From NCBI GenBank assembly GCA_963678675.1, contig OY783192.1:20531174-20595173 (forward strand): 64,000 nt of DNA, in the 5' to 3' direction. Below, in pieces: positions 1 to 13,153 of this stretch. The notes under the pieces were generated by a model, which did no database searches, was not told where the DNA came from, and saw nothing but the letters and a program-made list of their open reading frames with translations. Made by a program: the position numbers and the translations under genes. Numbering within the stretch: the stretch's first letter is position 1; each line of letters begins with the position of its first letter. The DNA is from Xiphydria camelus. Its lineage: Eukaryota > Arthropoda > Insecta > Hymenoptera > Xiphydriidae.

Positions 1-29
1 GTTCCTCCATACGCGACCGATGATCTGCT

Positions 30-222
30 TGCATGTGAACAGCTTCGTTTGTTGAATGGTCTTGAAGACAAACCGACGATCGGGCATGCCACGGGCCGAC
101 CGATGGCCCGAGCGTTTTTAATCGGTCGACCGACGGGCCGCATTCATGTGAAAGCTACATTTGAAATAATGGACCCTCCTGATCGTCAGTGCTGATCATC
201 GGTCCCATGTGAAAGCGCACTT
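30..222. repeat. GC-rich repeat with CGGTCGACCGA palindromes
   Basis: The stretch contains several related words: CATGTGAA occurs three times, and CGGTCGACCG and GGGCCGACCGATGGCCC form short inverted repeats. It is much more GC-rich than the following 2 kb. This looks like the end of a short interspersed element cut by the window edge. No coding potential is visible and the family is not recognised. Confidence 0.35.
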
Positions 223-250
223 AGTCTTGCCGTAGCGCCGTATGTAATCA

Positions 251-2359
251 CAAATAAACACAGATGCTCTACCCGCTGAATTCAGGTCCGTACCGTGTGT
301 TGAAAATGATGAACAGGCTTTCTTGGTTATATAAACAACTTGAAATCACATTTCTTCATATCTGCATGATCCATCCAATCCATCCATCCATCCATCTTTT
401 CTTATGGATCTTGGATCTTATCCATTAAAATTTACCTTCACGCATAGACATTAAAATTTACTTTCACGCATTAATGTCGGTACTACGTTCTACGTAAAAA
501 TTGGGACTCTAATATAAGTAACAGCAATTTCCATTACCCGAAAGTAAGAAAATATTTGTAGATGGCATTGATGCATCCTACGTCATTTCCTTTTTGTATT
601 CCGTTTGAATTCACTGTTTTTAATTCGTTAATAAGTATAGAAATAATTATTTTTAAGCTAAATCCTCTTATAGAAGGGTCAATCTAGAAATAAACTATTT
701 TCCATAAGAAAAAAAAAATTTCATGTCTCAACCTCATTGAAGAAGGAGATAGAATTTAATTCTATTTACGCTACTTGGTGTCGATAGGATGCAATGCAAG
801 GAAGTACTCAAATAAAGCAAAATTTGTATTAGCATAGACCCGAATAGCCAATATGAAAGTAGGTTGGTTGTTTTCAAAATTGCTAATAATAGTGTTAGTA
901 AAATGCTACGTTACCTACTTTGTCCTAATAATACAATAGCATATGATGCTAAAATTAATTTGTTTGAAAGTTCTTACTAGCATTATGTCAGCATCTAATT
1001 TTGGTTATTCAAATAGCATTACCTGGTAGTTTAAAGTACTATTCTAGCATCCCTTGCCCCATTTATAATCATAATAGTTTACCTGTTCGAAGCATAACAT
1101 CACCATCAATGATTTAAACATTACTTATGAGAATTCTAATCAAACATCTTAAGATAGATTCTTGTTATTAGAGTAACTAATATTCTATTTATATCCCTTC
1201 TTCCTAGTATTAACTTTTCTTCCAAAATCTTATAAAACGTTATACCGAGAGAAATAAACTCCTTTATCAAGAAAATATTCTCTATTGCAAATAAATTTGT
1301 TGTACTCAAAAAATTACTGTAGTCAGTTAACCATTCTCTAAGGGTAATTAAAGAAGTTATTTTATTTCGCGAAATATATTCCTTTTCAAATTAGTAAATC
1401 GCATTATAGAGTTTTATTCAGAAAAGGTTACTGCGAAGACGGATTAGGTATATTTGAATTCATAATACGAGTTCTCGATTTAATAGTAATAATTAGTGTG
1501 AGGCATAGATTTAAATGAAAGAAAGATTCGTTATCCTAATATTAGCAATTTAAAATCAGAATATGATTTAAACTGCGCATACGGAATTTTTCACCAATAA
1601 ATTTTGCACATGACACGTGTTTTCAGATATTTCACACATACCTTAACATCAATAGCATTCATGTTATGCACAAAAAATTATACATACGTAGCTTAAATCT
1701 CGAATAAGTACTACGGAATCAATATAAAACTACGAATTCCTTTGTATGCTTTGCTAATAGTTACTAATTCAGTTGATAAGATTCGAGGGATTGGAGTATT
1801 CAATTATCATATGAATTCTAAAATGAGATATTAAAAAGGTACTTAATTATCTACTATATTAGGTACTTAAGGTATTAATCATTTTCAAAAATAAAGAGAC
1901 GTACATAAATAATATAACACTATTGCAGAAGGTACAACAAAACGAATACAAATGTGTTATATAATTTCTAAACATTCCTTAATTCGGGAATAAGTAAATT
2001 CAGTCATAAAATCGAAGATTTTAAAAATTTACTTTCTCCTATTTACACCTACTCAATAGTTTAGCTGAACTATGTAACCGCTAAATATATCAATTTTACC
2101 TAATCAGATATTTTGCACGCCTCTGACCACTTAAAATAAAGAAATGTCGATTCCGAACTATTGAAAAGTAGCTTTTCACGAATCAATCAAATTCATTATT
2201 TGCAATCAGTGTACGCGTCTCCTTTTATCACTCACTTTTATATGACCAAAAAATGTTCCCTAAATCTTCAGTAGATGGTTCATACGACTGATTATCTTTC
2301 TACGGAATTTCATTATGCGTCAATACTTCTTCAATGTTTGCTCGCAGAAAGTAATAACA
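251..2359. other. AT-rich intergenic stretch, no gene seen
   Basis: No long reading frame or recognisable element. A short CATC microsatellite lies near 371-398, followed by a local duplication of a CATTAAAATTTAC..CACGCAT phrase at about 423-472. The end of the stretch (about 2315-2350) is pyrimidine-rich and finishes in CTCGCAG, a possible splice acceptor just before the DPY30 start codon, so a 5' UTR intron could end here. Confidence 0.5.
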
Positions 2360-2590
2360 ATGGATAAGGACCCGGATCTGCTGGGAGTTCCACCAAAGAA
2401 GTCTCGAGTAGAGGTTCAATCTCTGCCTACGAGACAATATTTGGATCAAACTGTGGTTCCGATCCTGCTACAAGCGCTGTCCAGTTTGGCGAAAGAGAGA
2501 CCGCCAGATCCCATAAACTTTTTAGCCGGTTATCTTTTAAGGAACAAAAGCCAGTATGACAATGGTGGATCACCACCGACCAGCCAATGA
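2360..2590 (+). CDS. Dpy-30: DPY30-like histone methyltransferase subunit
   Basis: Encodes 76 residues from the ATG at 2360. The C-terminal half carries the Dpy-30 dimerisation motif: [19 protein letters not shown] and then [20 protein letters not shown], a helix pair that is near-invariant in the family. DPY30 proteins are small nuclear subunits of SET1/MLL COMPASS complexes; the paired helices bind ASH2L and stimulate H3K4 methylation. The N-terminal 25 residues, with an acidic stretch and a KKSR basic patch, are variable in the family. The frame is open upstream to an ATG at 2315, but that extension looks like UTR, and CTCGCAG before AAAGTAATAACA could be an acceptor. The protein is complete and slightly shorter than the human one. 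A possible poly(A) signal AATAAA lies at 2690. A single coding exon could also mean a retrocopy, but there are no disruptions. Confidence 0.88.
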   Translation: MDKDPDLLGVPPKKSRVEVQSLPTRQYLDQTVVPILLQALSSLAKERPPDPINFLAGYLLRNKSQYDNGGSPPTSQ

Positions 2591-2731
2591 ATACACTCGA
2601 TATCCACAAATCGATGGGATAATTTATTCTTTCACACGCCTCGGATTCCGCAACTGTATATGTATAAAAGTCGATTACAATACTGTTGGAATAAATGAAA
2701 TTGTGCTCATTTTTATCGTGTATTATACGTG

Positions 2732-3395
2732 CAGTAAAATTCGTTTAAGATACGCCCACTTAAAAGATACGAATTTTCTTCGGTCCCTTGAAAAGTTCCT
2801 ATTAAATCTGTGTAAAATTACCTGCTTAAGATACGTACGAATAATATACGATACCGCTTAATATACGAAGCAGTGTTTGTGCAGTCCATTTACCACGTGT
2901 CTTTAAGAAGGAAAGGGAAGGAGTAAATTTGTATGACATGTTTATTTGCCAAGAAATGCTCTTAACTTTAACAAAGTATTTTACCCCATTTTAAACAGAA
3001 AAAAACAGAACTGTACTAACAAAATACTTTAATTTCTGTTTTTAAAATGTTAGCAATAATTTGTTGTTATTGTCTTTTTCAATTTGTCAGAGGGTAGTCT
3101 GTATAAAGGCATTTTTGTATTATTGCAAATAGTAATTCAAGATAATTTTATAAGAAATAACGAAATTACCTTTTATTTTTAAATCTTGAATTTAAATTTT
3201 CTAGAATAGTTAAAAACTATCATAAATAGCTAAAATAAGAATTATAGAAATAGTTAAAACACGTTAATATACAATGTTCACTGGCTTTTTATGCATTATT
3301 AGGCGAGCATCTATGAAATCTGGATAAGATATGATCCCGCTTAAGATACGAAACTCCCTCGGTTCCTTGCTTCGTATCTTAAACGAGTTTTACTG
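2732..3395. mobile_element. Tigger/pogo-like non-autonomous element
   Basis: The left end reads CAGTAAAATTCGTTTAAGAT and the right end is its inverse, TCTTAAACGAGTTTTACTG. CAGTAAAA followed by a CG-containing word is typical of Tigger/pogo termini. The interior has further AAGATACG copies near 2750, 2775, 2826 and 3345, and no transposase. Flanking TA duplications are not clear, so the copy is old. It lies just 3' of DPY30 and may form part of its 3' UTR or downstream region. Confidence 0.5.
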
Positions 3396-4090
3396 TATTT
3401 CATCATTGCTCGCTAGAACGTTAATACAAGGTGGCGCGTTTTATTGTGAATGTATAAAGTAATATAGGTCCAGATGGTTACTCATTCTGAATTCAGAATT
3501 AAAATCGATGAGAGTTATTTTGTAATGCAATTAAGATAAACTTATATCGAAGCAGCTGCGATTGATAAATTTTTGGACTTTCCAGAAGTTTGGAAATCCT
3601 CCGATGTACTTCTAATAAAATGATTGATTTTATTTGTATGGCATTCTTTTTATTTATCACTCACACCCATTGATACTATTTTGGAAGTAAATAAATATAA
3701 GCATGACGGAATAATTTCTTTTCCATTAATCATCCGTCTCCCTGCTAATTCGTCCTTTGAATTTCGCTACTGCGGTATACAGACCCGATAAAAAATTGCT
3801 TAATTTCATGACTGTCCTTCAAAATAATCCGTTACATTTTATTTTCTAGAATTATTTCACATACCATTTCATCTGACTGGGTCTCTTATTCTGTAAAAAG
3901 CTCGTACTTAAAATAGGTAAGTACTATTCGATAGCATAAACTGAAGTTCGATCGGCACTGCAACTTATGACAGCTACTGTACGTGTGATAGATTTCGCAT
4001 CCCAGTTATGCCATCATCCGTTCCTCTCTCCAATCCCCTACTTATCTCTCAACCGGCTGATATAACGACGGACTCATTTATGTTCGGTTA
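3396..4090. other. Intergenic region between DPY30 and ELMO
   Basis: No reading frame or repeat recognised. It should contain the ELMO upstream regulatory DNA. Confidence 0.4.
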
Positions 4091-4124
4091 TCAGTTCGAC
4101 GATAACAACCATAAAGTGTAGTGC
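4091..4124 (+). promoter_or_regulatory. Candidate ELMO initiator and DPE
   Basis: TCAGTT at 4091-4096 matches the arthropod initiator consensus TCAKTY. With the A at 4093 as +1, AGTGC starts at +28, the correct spacing for a downstream promoter element (4 of 5 positions of RGWYV). There is no TATA box upstream. This would give a 5' UTR of about 154 nt. Short matches like this arise by chance, and an upstream non-coding exon is equally possible. Confidence 0.22.
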
Positions 4125-4246
4125 GAACGAAGCTCCCAGGTATAGAGCGACCCATTTCTCGCGATAAAACATTCGTAAAACGCAAAACGATCCATTCGTC
4201 TGGCCGGGCGAGATATTACGGCATCGTGCGACGAAACTCAGGGGCA

Positions 4247-5992
4247 ATGCCGGAGAGTAATATCGTTTCCGTGGCCGTGGCCGTAGGTGATGATCAGTCC
4301 CTGGCAAAGATCGATCGAAACCTCCCGTTGGAGAGTATCGTAGACGAATTGTGCGAGGCCTACCAGTTGCCGGGCGAAAGTCGTCGGTACGCTCTTCAGA
4401 TCGCCAGGCCCTCTCCGAGGGCGGGTGACTCTTCGCTGGCCAATCGTTACGTTACATCCAAGCTCATCGATCAAGTACTAGACGGCACCGAGCTGCGATT
4501 AGTCTTTTCCCCAAGGACAACCATCGAGCTCTTGCTTAAGGCCGTGGAGAGGGACTCTAGTTCGCAGAAGAAGAGCGCCTTGGCGAAGCTGGCCAGCGCC
4601 TGCGAAGATCCCGAATTCGCTAGATGTTTCGTGGAGACGCGGGGGCACAATCTGGTGGTAGACAAGCTTCGTACGGCGGACGCGGTCGAGGCTACAGCGG
4701 CCTTGGCTTGTCTCAGGCTATCAATGCAGCATGGCCATTTGAAGTGGATGAGTCTACTGTGCGTAGACCGCGTCGTGGCAGAGATCGTCGGTCCCGGGGA
4801 GAACAACACGCTCAGGGAGGCTCTCCTGACCGGTTGTCTGATCCTGGCTAACAGCGCCGACAAGTCTCACGGTGCTCACTTGCGTAAAGCTCTCTCTGCG
4901 CCGGAAACCCTCAATTTGATCGTCAGTAGATCCTCGGGGGTTCAGCTCGCAGTACTGGGCATGGTAAACGCTCTGCTGCTCTCCGCCGACGATGAGAGTC
5001 GCGACAAGGATCTGAAGATGTTGTCCAGTGCGGAACGCCGCAGGTTGATCTTCAGACACGTTCTCGGCTCCGGTCAGAAGTCGGTTGATCGTGATGTGGC
5101 GCATCAGCTCCACGTGCTACAGACTTTGCTGCTCAATTTCATTATTGCTAGGAATAACGAGACGTCCGCGTCAGATCTCGAGGATGTCAAAACAACAAAA
5201 TTGCCGTGGCGGTCAACCAACACCGAGACCCTGCTCGACGGCTGCAACGACGTTTCAACGGAACACGCTCGCTTCTCCGCTTCGAGAATTACACTCGACG
5301 GCTACAACTCGAATTATATGCCGGCGACGCCGTTTTCGCCCCGTTCTTCGCCGGCTTTAGGAAAATACCGCTCGCATATATCGACGACAAGCCGAGCACC
5401 GGTGAGTCAATTGGCGATCCACTGTCTCGAGTACTTCTCCACGCGTTACCACGATAGCTTTAGCTTGGCGAAAGAAGAAGCTGAGCTGGCCTCCGGTATA
5501 TCGAGCATCGCTGAGGACGTTGTCAAAGTGCTCTGCGAGATACTGCACATCGGAACGTGCCACAGTCAGCCGTCCGAGTGGTACGATCCGATTTTATTCG
5601 CCGCTAGAGATCCCTTCTTCGACGAGCTTTTCTGCCACGCGATCTGGACATTAGGCAGGACCCGGAGAGATCTCCGGGCCAGAGAGCGTGTGGATCATGA
5701 AGTCGTCATTCGCGTGCTACGGCGTCAGCTCGAAGACGCTCTGGCCACGAGACCGACAACATTGAACGCTCTCGCCGAGAGTCTAAGGGACGTGACCGCC
5801 GCGAAAGTGCAGGAGGCGTGGGTGATGGAGCGTGAGCGAAAGTTCGAACTCATCTTACAGGGGCATCCTGCAGTCCTAAAGCTGAGAAAGAAGATGAGAC
5901 CAGAAGCCGCGAACGTCGTCACGCAGCAGAGGCTAAATGCCATAAAAGCCGGACAAGCGTTTTCCAAGCAGCTTGATACGCTCAAGTCGCAA
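4247..5992 (+). CDS. ELMO: ELMO/CED-12 engulfment protein, coding exon 1
   Basis: Residues 1-582 of a predicted 735-residue ELMO protein, the scaffold that binds DOCK-family exchange factors to activate Rac in phagocytosis and cell migration. The start is ATGCCGGAG at 4247: the encoded MPESNIVSVAV matches the family N-terminus; the frame upstream to 4121 has no ATG. Order: ubiquitin-like RBD (about 1-85), armadillo region (about 90-300, with AHQLHVLQTLLLNF), ELMO/CED12 domain (about 330-500, with VLCEIL and ATRPTTLNALAESLRD), then QQRLNAIKAG leading into the PH domain. The exon ends phase 0 at CAA|GTACAC (donor 5993), followed in frame by VHIF and a stop at 6040. A loop at about 310-390 is divergent and contains a phase-0 GTGAGT at 5402, a possible alternative donor. 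The exon is GC-richer than its surroundings, as expected for coding DNA. Confidence 0.88.
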
Positions 5993-7401
5993 GTACACAT
6001 TTTTCTAACTCTCCTACTCGCTTTCGCGTATTGCTTTTAGTTTATAATGTTGCGATTCTAAAGCCAAAAGGTCGTAAAGGCTAAAAATGTCAAGGCGGCT
6101 TGAAAATGTCCAAGGAGCTTCTTTGCATCGATCCATAGTAACTTTAAATCATGAGTGTTCATCCTTCTCGAACGAATTTGTCGTGTGCCTATAGTAATCC
6201 GATTCTTGTAATGCATCTCATGGTAATTGTATTATATTTAACTCTTAGAGTTGGTTAAAATCACAGTGTTACACTCTATCATAGTCACATACAGATCCCG
6301 CCGATTGTAGATTTTTCTCCTAGAATGTCATTGTTTTCATTATTCTTTCTACTCAATAAAGGGTTCGTCCGTTTGTATTACTAACGCAAGACTATATAAA
6401 CAAAGTTCTTGCAAGATACTGACATTTTTTCCAAGGGATGATCTGCTTTATTCACATTTTACTGAAGTGCAACTATTTATTATTGACGAATACTTTAACT
6501 TATTTGATACATATGCACCCTAGTCAATTGTCTAAAGATGGCATTCCACTTATTAGAAATACCGACTCTATTTCCATTTTTTAATTTCAATTGGTAAAAC
6601 AGTGCCTTACCAATAAAACGGTCACGTTTTCGAACCACCTTGAGGAAAAAGGATATAATTTTTTGGTTTTAATCGATAATAAAAATTGTAACATATAGGG
6701 ATTCGTTAAAAAGGGCTCCTAGGAGGCCTGTATCCATACACAGTCTCTGCGACGGTGCAGGTCGTGCTATTGTTGAACGCCAAGCGGGGATCGAATCCAC
6801 CGATTGTCGCTGTGAGCCTCGACAAATCGACGCGCATCAAGGTAAATGAAATGAAACGAAATATCCTCCACAAGACAGATCCCTCTTGAGCACGGTCAAG
6901 CCGTTGTTTGGTAGAGGAAGATTCGACGGAGAACTGGGATCGCGGTAGAATGAACGGGTAGACGAAAGAAAACGCGAGCACATAAAACAAAAACGAAACA
7001 ATCAGTTTATTCACAAGTCGAGAAATGAAACAATCGTGTCCTCAAAAAGGCGACACGAGACTCGCGATCGACTATCGAGTCGACGAAACGCAAGACGCGG
7101 TCTACAGTGCGGGCGGAGCGGGACGCATAGAATCCCTATCACGAGTAAACGAACGAATTCGACCCAACGCTAAAGAACGAAGAGGAGAGGAGCTCATCCT
7201 CGTTAATCTCCGATGGATCATCGAATCCACACATATTCTGTCTAACAAGAGTGTGACCGCCATAATTTATAAACTATTTATTATAATAAAGTGGGAAAGC
7301 ATACACGTATTTTATTTGATAAATACTACTACGTGTTTCAATTAGTAAGTCGTCCAGTCGCCGTGGTTGTCGATAATTGCTTAGCATTTCCGAGGTATAC
7401 T

Positions 7402-8103
7402 TTACACTAAGTTGACAGCGTATTCTTCAGGTAACGATCTCAAAATCAGACGAATCTGTCGAACTAATTGTTTCACCTTCCATACTTTTTTTTTTCCACG
7501 AAGTTTAAATTTCATATATGCCCGAACGTTTTCTATCGGATTCGCATTGGGTGGCTGTGATGGCCAGTCCAACGTAATATCGATATCATTTTCCAGTTTC
7601 CACTGTGTGTACAGGCAGCTCCGATGTTTCGGGTCATTATCCCCTTGAAGAAGCCAATCTTGATTTGTCCTTCCAAACCACTTTTTGGCACATGGTAATA
7701 AAGCCCCTTTGTAAAGTTGAACCATTCTGTTGGCGTCTAAGCTGTTTGTAAAGAGAGATGAAGTGCCAAATCGTTGCTGTGAGAAGCGGCCCTAAACATG
7801 TACCTTTACCGGATATTTAATGGTCCGCTGGAGAAATTTGTTGCTAGGAATAAACCTGGTTCGATTGATAGTATTCTGTGTGCAAAAGGAAGCTTCTTCG
7901 GAGAATATTACGTTTTCCCAATCGCGATCGAGATTTTCATGCGACCACGCCTTTCTCTTTTCCACGTGTTTTTGTGACAGTAGAGGTTTTTCATCCGTGC
8001 TTCGATTTTTAAGTAATGAGCACGTAGACGGTTTTGAATAGTCTCATATAAGATACCTATATTTATACCCTTTTCCTTTAATTTCGCTTGTCCACCACGC
8101 AAC
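7402..8103 (-). pseudogene. Tc1-like transposase remnant
   Basis: On the minus strand, reading frames in different phases together resemble a Tc1 transposase. The C-terminal piece (7725-7402) has GDNDPKHRSC and LDWPSQPPNANPIENV, the second Asp and the Glu of a DD34E catalytic core. An upstream piece (about 8103-7815) has QNRLRAHYLK (helix-turn-helix end), KHVEKRKAWSHENLDRDW and EEASFCTQ, readable only by changing frame. The first catalytic motif and most of the N-terminus are missing or degraded, and a deletion plus frameshifts separate the pieces. Terminal inverted repeats were not located. It is a dead copy. Confidence 0.72.
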
Positions 8104-8420
8104 GATAGTCGAGGATTCTAGGGTTCGAATCCCGGCGCTTTGCGGAAAAATAATTTTTCCGGGATCCGGGGATCGAGCTAAGACCGGCTGTACTCGGGGG
8201 GGGGGGGGGGGGGGGGCTTCTGCATGAAGGACCCCCTTCCCCAGTGAGTAAGGACAGGGAGGCCCCCCCCCCCCCCTCTGGTTGGGACACCTCGGAGGGC
8301 TAAGGAACTCCTGCATGGCCGTCTGCATGGAGGCCCTGGGCTCACCGGGGGTCGTGGGCGGAGGGGGAACCCCTCTCTCTCTGAGTTGCCACAAGTGTGG
8401 CTCGGGTACAATGGTCCAAA
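8100..8420. repeat. Repeat with G21 and C14 homopolymer runs
   Basis: A B-box-like word GGTTCGAATCC lies at about 8122, followed by GC-rich sequence with a run of 21 G at 8196-8216 and 14 C at 8263-8276. GCATGAAGGACCC and GCATGGAGGCCC are partly repeated. It could be the body of a tRNA-derived or LINE-related element. Proline-rich minus-strand frames here are products of the homopolymers, and run lengths may be inaccurate. Confidence 0.4.
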
Positions 8421-11400
8421 AAGGACTAAGTGTCCGGTAAATGCTAAGTACAGTAAGTACAATTCTGAAAATCTGGAACAATGTTTAGAACAGTGAGAGC
8501 AGTTTATTGCCATGCATAAAAAGTCGATTGTTTAAATGGAGGGACTGATACAAAGTTTCGTTTTTTCCCATTTTTTCTCTCCAAATGTTTGTTTTTTCGC
8601 GTTGTCATTTTAGAATAATGTAGAATAAACTTAGAACAACCTGGAATAACATTTATTTTTAATGTTTCATAAAAATGAAGATTAATTTCACGCACGCGCT
8701 CCTCACGCTCTTTCGTTCAGCCGAGATTCGTTGTATCGGCGATTCTCGGCTAGATTCACAAGACGGGATCGTGTACCGATACCGTCAATAATATAATATA
8801 TTGAACGCTATTTCCGTCGGCCACTCATTGTCGGATGTTTCGTCGATTGGTAGGTACGCGCATTCGATCTTTCAACAAAAGCTACACATTTATACGCACT
8901 ACAAACTATAGACGCATACAGACCACGTGATGAAATTTTTCGAAAATGAATAGAAGAGGGGTTGCTCGGTCCCAAAGCATTGAAGCACGAGGAATTCTAC
9001 TGTACATTGATAGAGATGAATAAGAACCTTTCTGTAAGTTAAAATATGGCTTAGTAAAAGCACTACATATTATGATAAAAATACTTAACTGTTATTTTCA
9101 ATAATTCTACGTAAAATGAAAGGCATTCAATTATTTGAAATTTCGAGAGCCATCTTAACCCATAATGGTCTAATTTTATTTTAAGGCAAATGCAAATATA
9201 TTTGCTTCATTTTTCAACTAAATAGAAATGGAAACTGCTTTTGAACTACCACCAGTTTGATTATTTCCTTAAAAGGGCGCACTCACATCAGATTCACTTA
9301 TACGTTACACCGCATTCCCGACTTTAGCACCGTTCGATTTCAATGGCGTCCTTACTTTCGTGCTCCCACTTTGGTCGCTCACTGTGAAGGACATCGCACT
9401 AGTGCACCAACACTCTCCAACATGAAGCATACGTGTACCCCTACCGTTCACTAGCCACGCCTCTAAAGGTGGTCCACATTTGTGACATTTAATCCTGATA
9501 AGAGGTTCTGTGACAGTGTCAGTAACGTGTGGCAATACCGATAATGTGGACGGTATTTGTCACGCGAACAATTGTCACGACGTACTGTCACGATGTGACC
9601 CATCCCGAGCCACCGGAGAAACGGTCATGAAACGGCCGAGCATGGAATAACGTACGAATATTGTACGGTGTAACGAGCTATAAATGTGGACGCTGGTACG
9701 TGTACTGTCACGTATTAATTACACGCGTCACGAGCCGATCCAACGAGAGTCGGCCTTTTAAAAAGATGTCCGCTATTATCAGCGTGACCAGGGGACGTCC
9801 ACACTTTCATTTATGTCACGTGTCGAAGTGCGCAAGTCGACACAGTGGCATTATTGCCACGGTCACGGGATATTGGTGGATTCTGCCGGATCTTGTCTCG
9901 ACGTTCACTCGCACTACCCTCTCCTCACTACGCACTCGTACCGCGTCACTCGCTCATTTGTATTCTAGTCCAGTCATCTTAGATTTTCTTCACTAGATTA
10001 ATCCCCTGTCGATGAATTATTATGGACCAATCGAAAAGAACAAATCTCGCGAACACAATATTCCGATGTAGTAACATAACGTAGGTGACCGCGGAGTTGT
10101 TTATTTAACAAAAACGTTTCGAAATATCACTCTTACCGACTTAGGCGTAGCACCGTTCAATTTATATATATTCAAATATATAAATATATTCGAATATATA
10201 ATATATTCAAAAAATTACCTTCTTATAGAGCGCGAAATTCTCTACAAAACTGATGCGGTAAGTAACTCTCTAGGATGTGTCCTTTATTTTATATAAATTT
10301 TTAAAGTTTCTTGAACAACAACTCACGAGCAGAACAGCTGACTAGCCACGCCACGCCTCAACCGCCACGCCACCGGGTGGCGCTGCACGCCCAATCTCAG
10401 AATTCAAATGGTAAACCCTCCGTTACTCGCCGAGCGCTGAGCTGCCGTGGTAACGGAGCACGCTACTTACCGGCTATTTTCACATACTTTTGCACTGAAC
10501 GGAAGACGAATGTAAGTGCGACTGTATCTCGAGCGTTTGTCGGAGGTCTACTCGCACAGGGCCGTACTACGCCGCGCGCACGCACGTACGTCCCTGTCTC
10601 ATTGATTTCAATGGAGAACTAAAACCGAATATCTCTCTATTTCTTAACGTCAGAAGGACTTCATTCATAAGGAATAGTTATCAGTTTTTTTTATAATCTA
10701 AAATCTGACAATATTTTTTAAAAATTGCTCGAATAGTGCTCTAGCGGTCCAACTACCTTACAGGAAGCATTTTTTTCTAAATTTTTCTAATAGTGAAAGC
10801 TATATTCGACGCGGTAGATTGGATGCGGCTGCACGATAAGTCCTGAAGCAATCCTCGATGAAACTCTCGCATCACGATCCGATATCCACGGTGGTTGTCG
10901 GTCGAATGGCCCCCTTCGATTGCCTGAAGGAGCACGAGTCCTCCTTACTCCTTTGTCCTGGGCCTTCATTGGAAAGCCCCGTCGCCTTAGCGTCACTATG
11001 GGGGAAACTGCCCGCTTCCACCTGGCTTCGTGAATCACTCTTTCTTGATGCGTCCACTCCTAACGCTGCCTTGAAATTCCCCTTTCATTCGGCCATACTG
11101 ACCAAATCATCGTCCTCGATGTTCTGCGAATGTAACTGTAACATTTTTGTTTATCTTCAGTTAGTGATAGTCCAGCAAAATTGACAAGAGGATTTGATTG
11201 CTCCAACTCGTAAATGCCAGTTTTCAGAGTGATCAGTTCCGACTAACAAAACGAGATGACCCAATACAACATGCAATGTACATTGAAGGATAGGATGGAT
11301 TGCAAATCAAGCATGCTGTTAGCGGTTGCTGGCCTCGCCTAGGAACACTGTATAACTAAGTGGTCAACCAATTTACCAGTCCCGGTTTCCTGACTGCGGC

Positions 11401-11570
11401 CAATTGAAATTCCGGTTGCTAGCCTCGCCAGGGTCATCCTACCGAAGTGGGCAACCCGCCACTTCGATCCAGTGCTTGTCCTAACTCCGACTACTTGTCC
11501 TGGCCTCCACCCAGAGCCCTATCTCGCATGGATTTGACCAGTCCCCACGTGTAGCAGCTCTGAACTCGGC
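8421..11570. other. Intronic stretch without recognised gene
   Basis: No supported gene. Parts of 9500-9900 are rich in GTCAC/GTGAC words like those of the CCCCGATAGC family further on, and may be diverged copies. A short TATATTC repeat lies near 10165-10210. Confidence 0.35.
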
Positions 11571-11573
11571 CTA

Positions 11574-11800
11574 GTCCAGCCTCGCCAGTAACTCGTCTTA
11601 GTTCGCAATCCTGACCAGAGATTGTGACTCAGAGTTCACTAACTGCGGCCACTATCTTACCCGCGGGTAAGCATAGTCATTACAAGTCCAGCTTCGCCAG
11701 TAGCTCGTCCTAGTTCACAATCATGACCAGAGATTGTAACTCGGAGTTCACTGACTACAGCCACTATCTTATCACGAGGCTAAGCTAAGCAATGATACGA
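11574..11800. repeat. Two tandem units of about 112 bp
   Basis: Two adjacent similar units start at AGTCCAGCCTCGCCAGTAAC (about 11575) and AGTCCAGCTTCGCCAGTAGC (about 11687). Both continue through a shared GACCAGAGATTGT core and end in CCACTATCTTA. Related GCCTCGCC words precede them at 11330 and 11430, so the array is probably longer and more diverged to the left. Confidence 0.6.
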
Positions 11801-13153
11801 CTTGGTACGCCGAAAATTGCAATCATTTGACCTAGTACTTTCAATACCCCTTTGGCTAACGTATTTCGGACAGGCTCAAAAATACAAAATTGTGAATGCT
11901 TCCACAATGACAAGAATTTGAGTATTTTTACTCTTACTCTTTACAAATGGTCTAACATGGTCTAGGTGAATGGTATGAAAAGGATTGACACCTTTTCAAT
12001 TCGGTTAATAAACCGTGTTTACGACCCGTCGACTTCTTAATATACAGACAATTCAAGCATGAGTTAACGTATTTTGAACCAAATCTCCTCATACTTTGAA
12101 CCAGTAATTTCCGTGAACCTTCGTAAATTCAAATATCGTATCAGGTACACAAACATTTATCCATTTCCATTATTACATTTTGACCGATCACGTTTAATTC
12201 AAAATATGATGAATTGTCGATGGCGATTCGTATCGTTATTGGTTACAGAAGGATTCATTCCGTTATTGTATTAAGCAATTATTAATACTAACTAGCTGAC
12301 CCGGCGAACTTCGTATCGCCTCAGAATCAATAAATGTTGTGTTAACTTAAAAACGAAATGTATTTTAATTACTTTAAATTAATTTAATTCACTTTGCAGC
12401 AAGGCATTTGCTTTATTGAAACGAATCGAAATGATTCTAGAAAAATTAATTTTCTTAATAAATTTTTCGTAAATTTTCAGATGTTTTAATACTTATTCTC
12501 TCTCTGCTATTCGCGTGGCAGAGACAAATCCAAGAATCAAAGGTTATACAAATCTGTCCAGCCGTTCTTTAGTTATAAATAGTGTAACTAACCCGACTTT
12601 GTTTTATGTACACAGATATTTATGTAGATCGTTGAAACCGAAAGATGAAATTACGTGTAATAAATATAAACCAACGCTGTACATTAAAATTGAAACTGCT
12701 TTATGATTTGAAGAACCAAAAGGATTATTTGGATCTGAAATAATTTATAAAGCGGCTATATCGGACAATGAACATTACCCGAATTCTTTTCCTAAAATTT
12801 TAAACTGCAATTCTGAAGCCGTTAGGCCTTCGAGTAGCGTTTCTAGGATTAACGACGCTATACCACACGCAAGAACTTTTCCTTTATTGATCAGAGCAGG
12901 TCATTGGGATGGGCAACGTCGAAAAGAATTACCTCTATACATTATCATCGAATTATTATACTCGATTTCGACGCTCACATATTTACTTGAACAACTCGGG
13001 CAAATTCTTGGAAATGCTAATGCCTAATTAAAAGCTCGTTGTCTGCATACAACGAGAAGCGATATATCGGAATATAATTTTACATTTTCGGAATAGAAAC
13101 CTGCTTATTAACGGAACTTTCTTTCTTTTTCTTTTCTCAAAACAATAGAAATT
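11801..13153. other. No gene; one TE-like remnant at 12294-12620
   Basis: CTAGCTGACCCGGCGAACTT at about 12293 resembles the end of a repeat common in insect genomes. A downstream phrase, TCTGTCCAGCCGTTCTTTAG, is also typical of repeat sequence. I cannot assign a family. The rest of the stretch shows no coding sequence. Confidence 0.35.

Noticed and set aside
4121..4246. N-terminal extension of ELMO from GTG at 4121
   Set aside because: No ATG in the extension; family homology begins at the ATG at 4247.
8044..8513. Proline-rich minus-strand ORFs
   Set aside because: The proline runs are translations of poly-G/poly-C tracts in repeat DNA.
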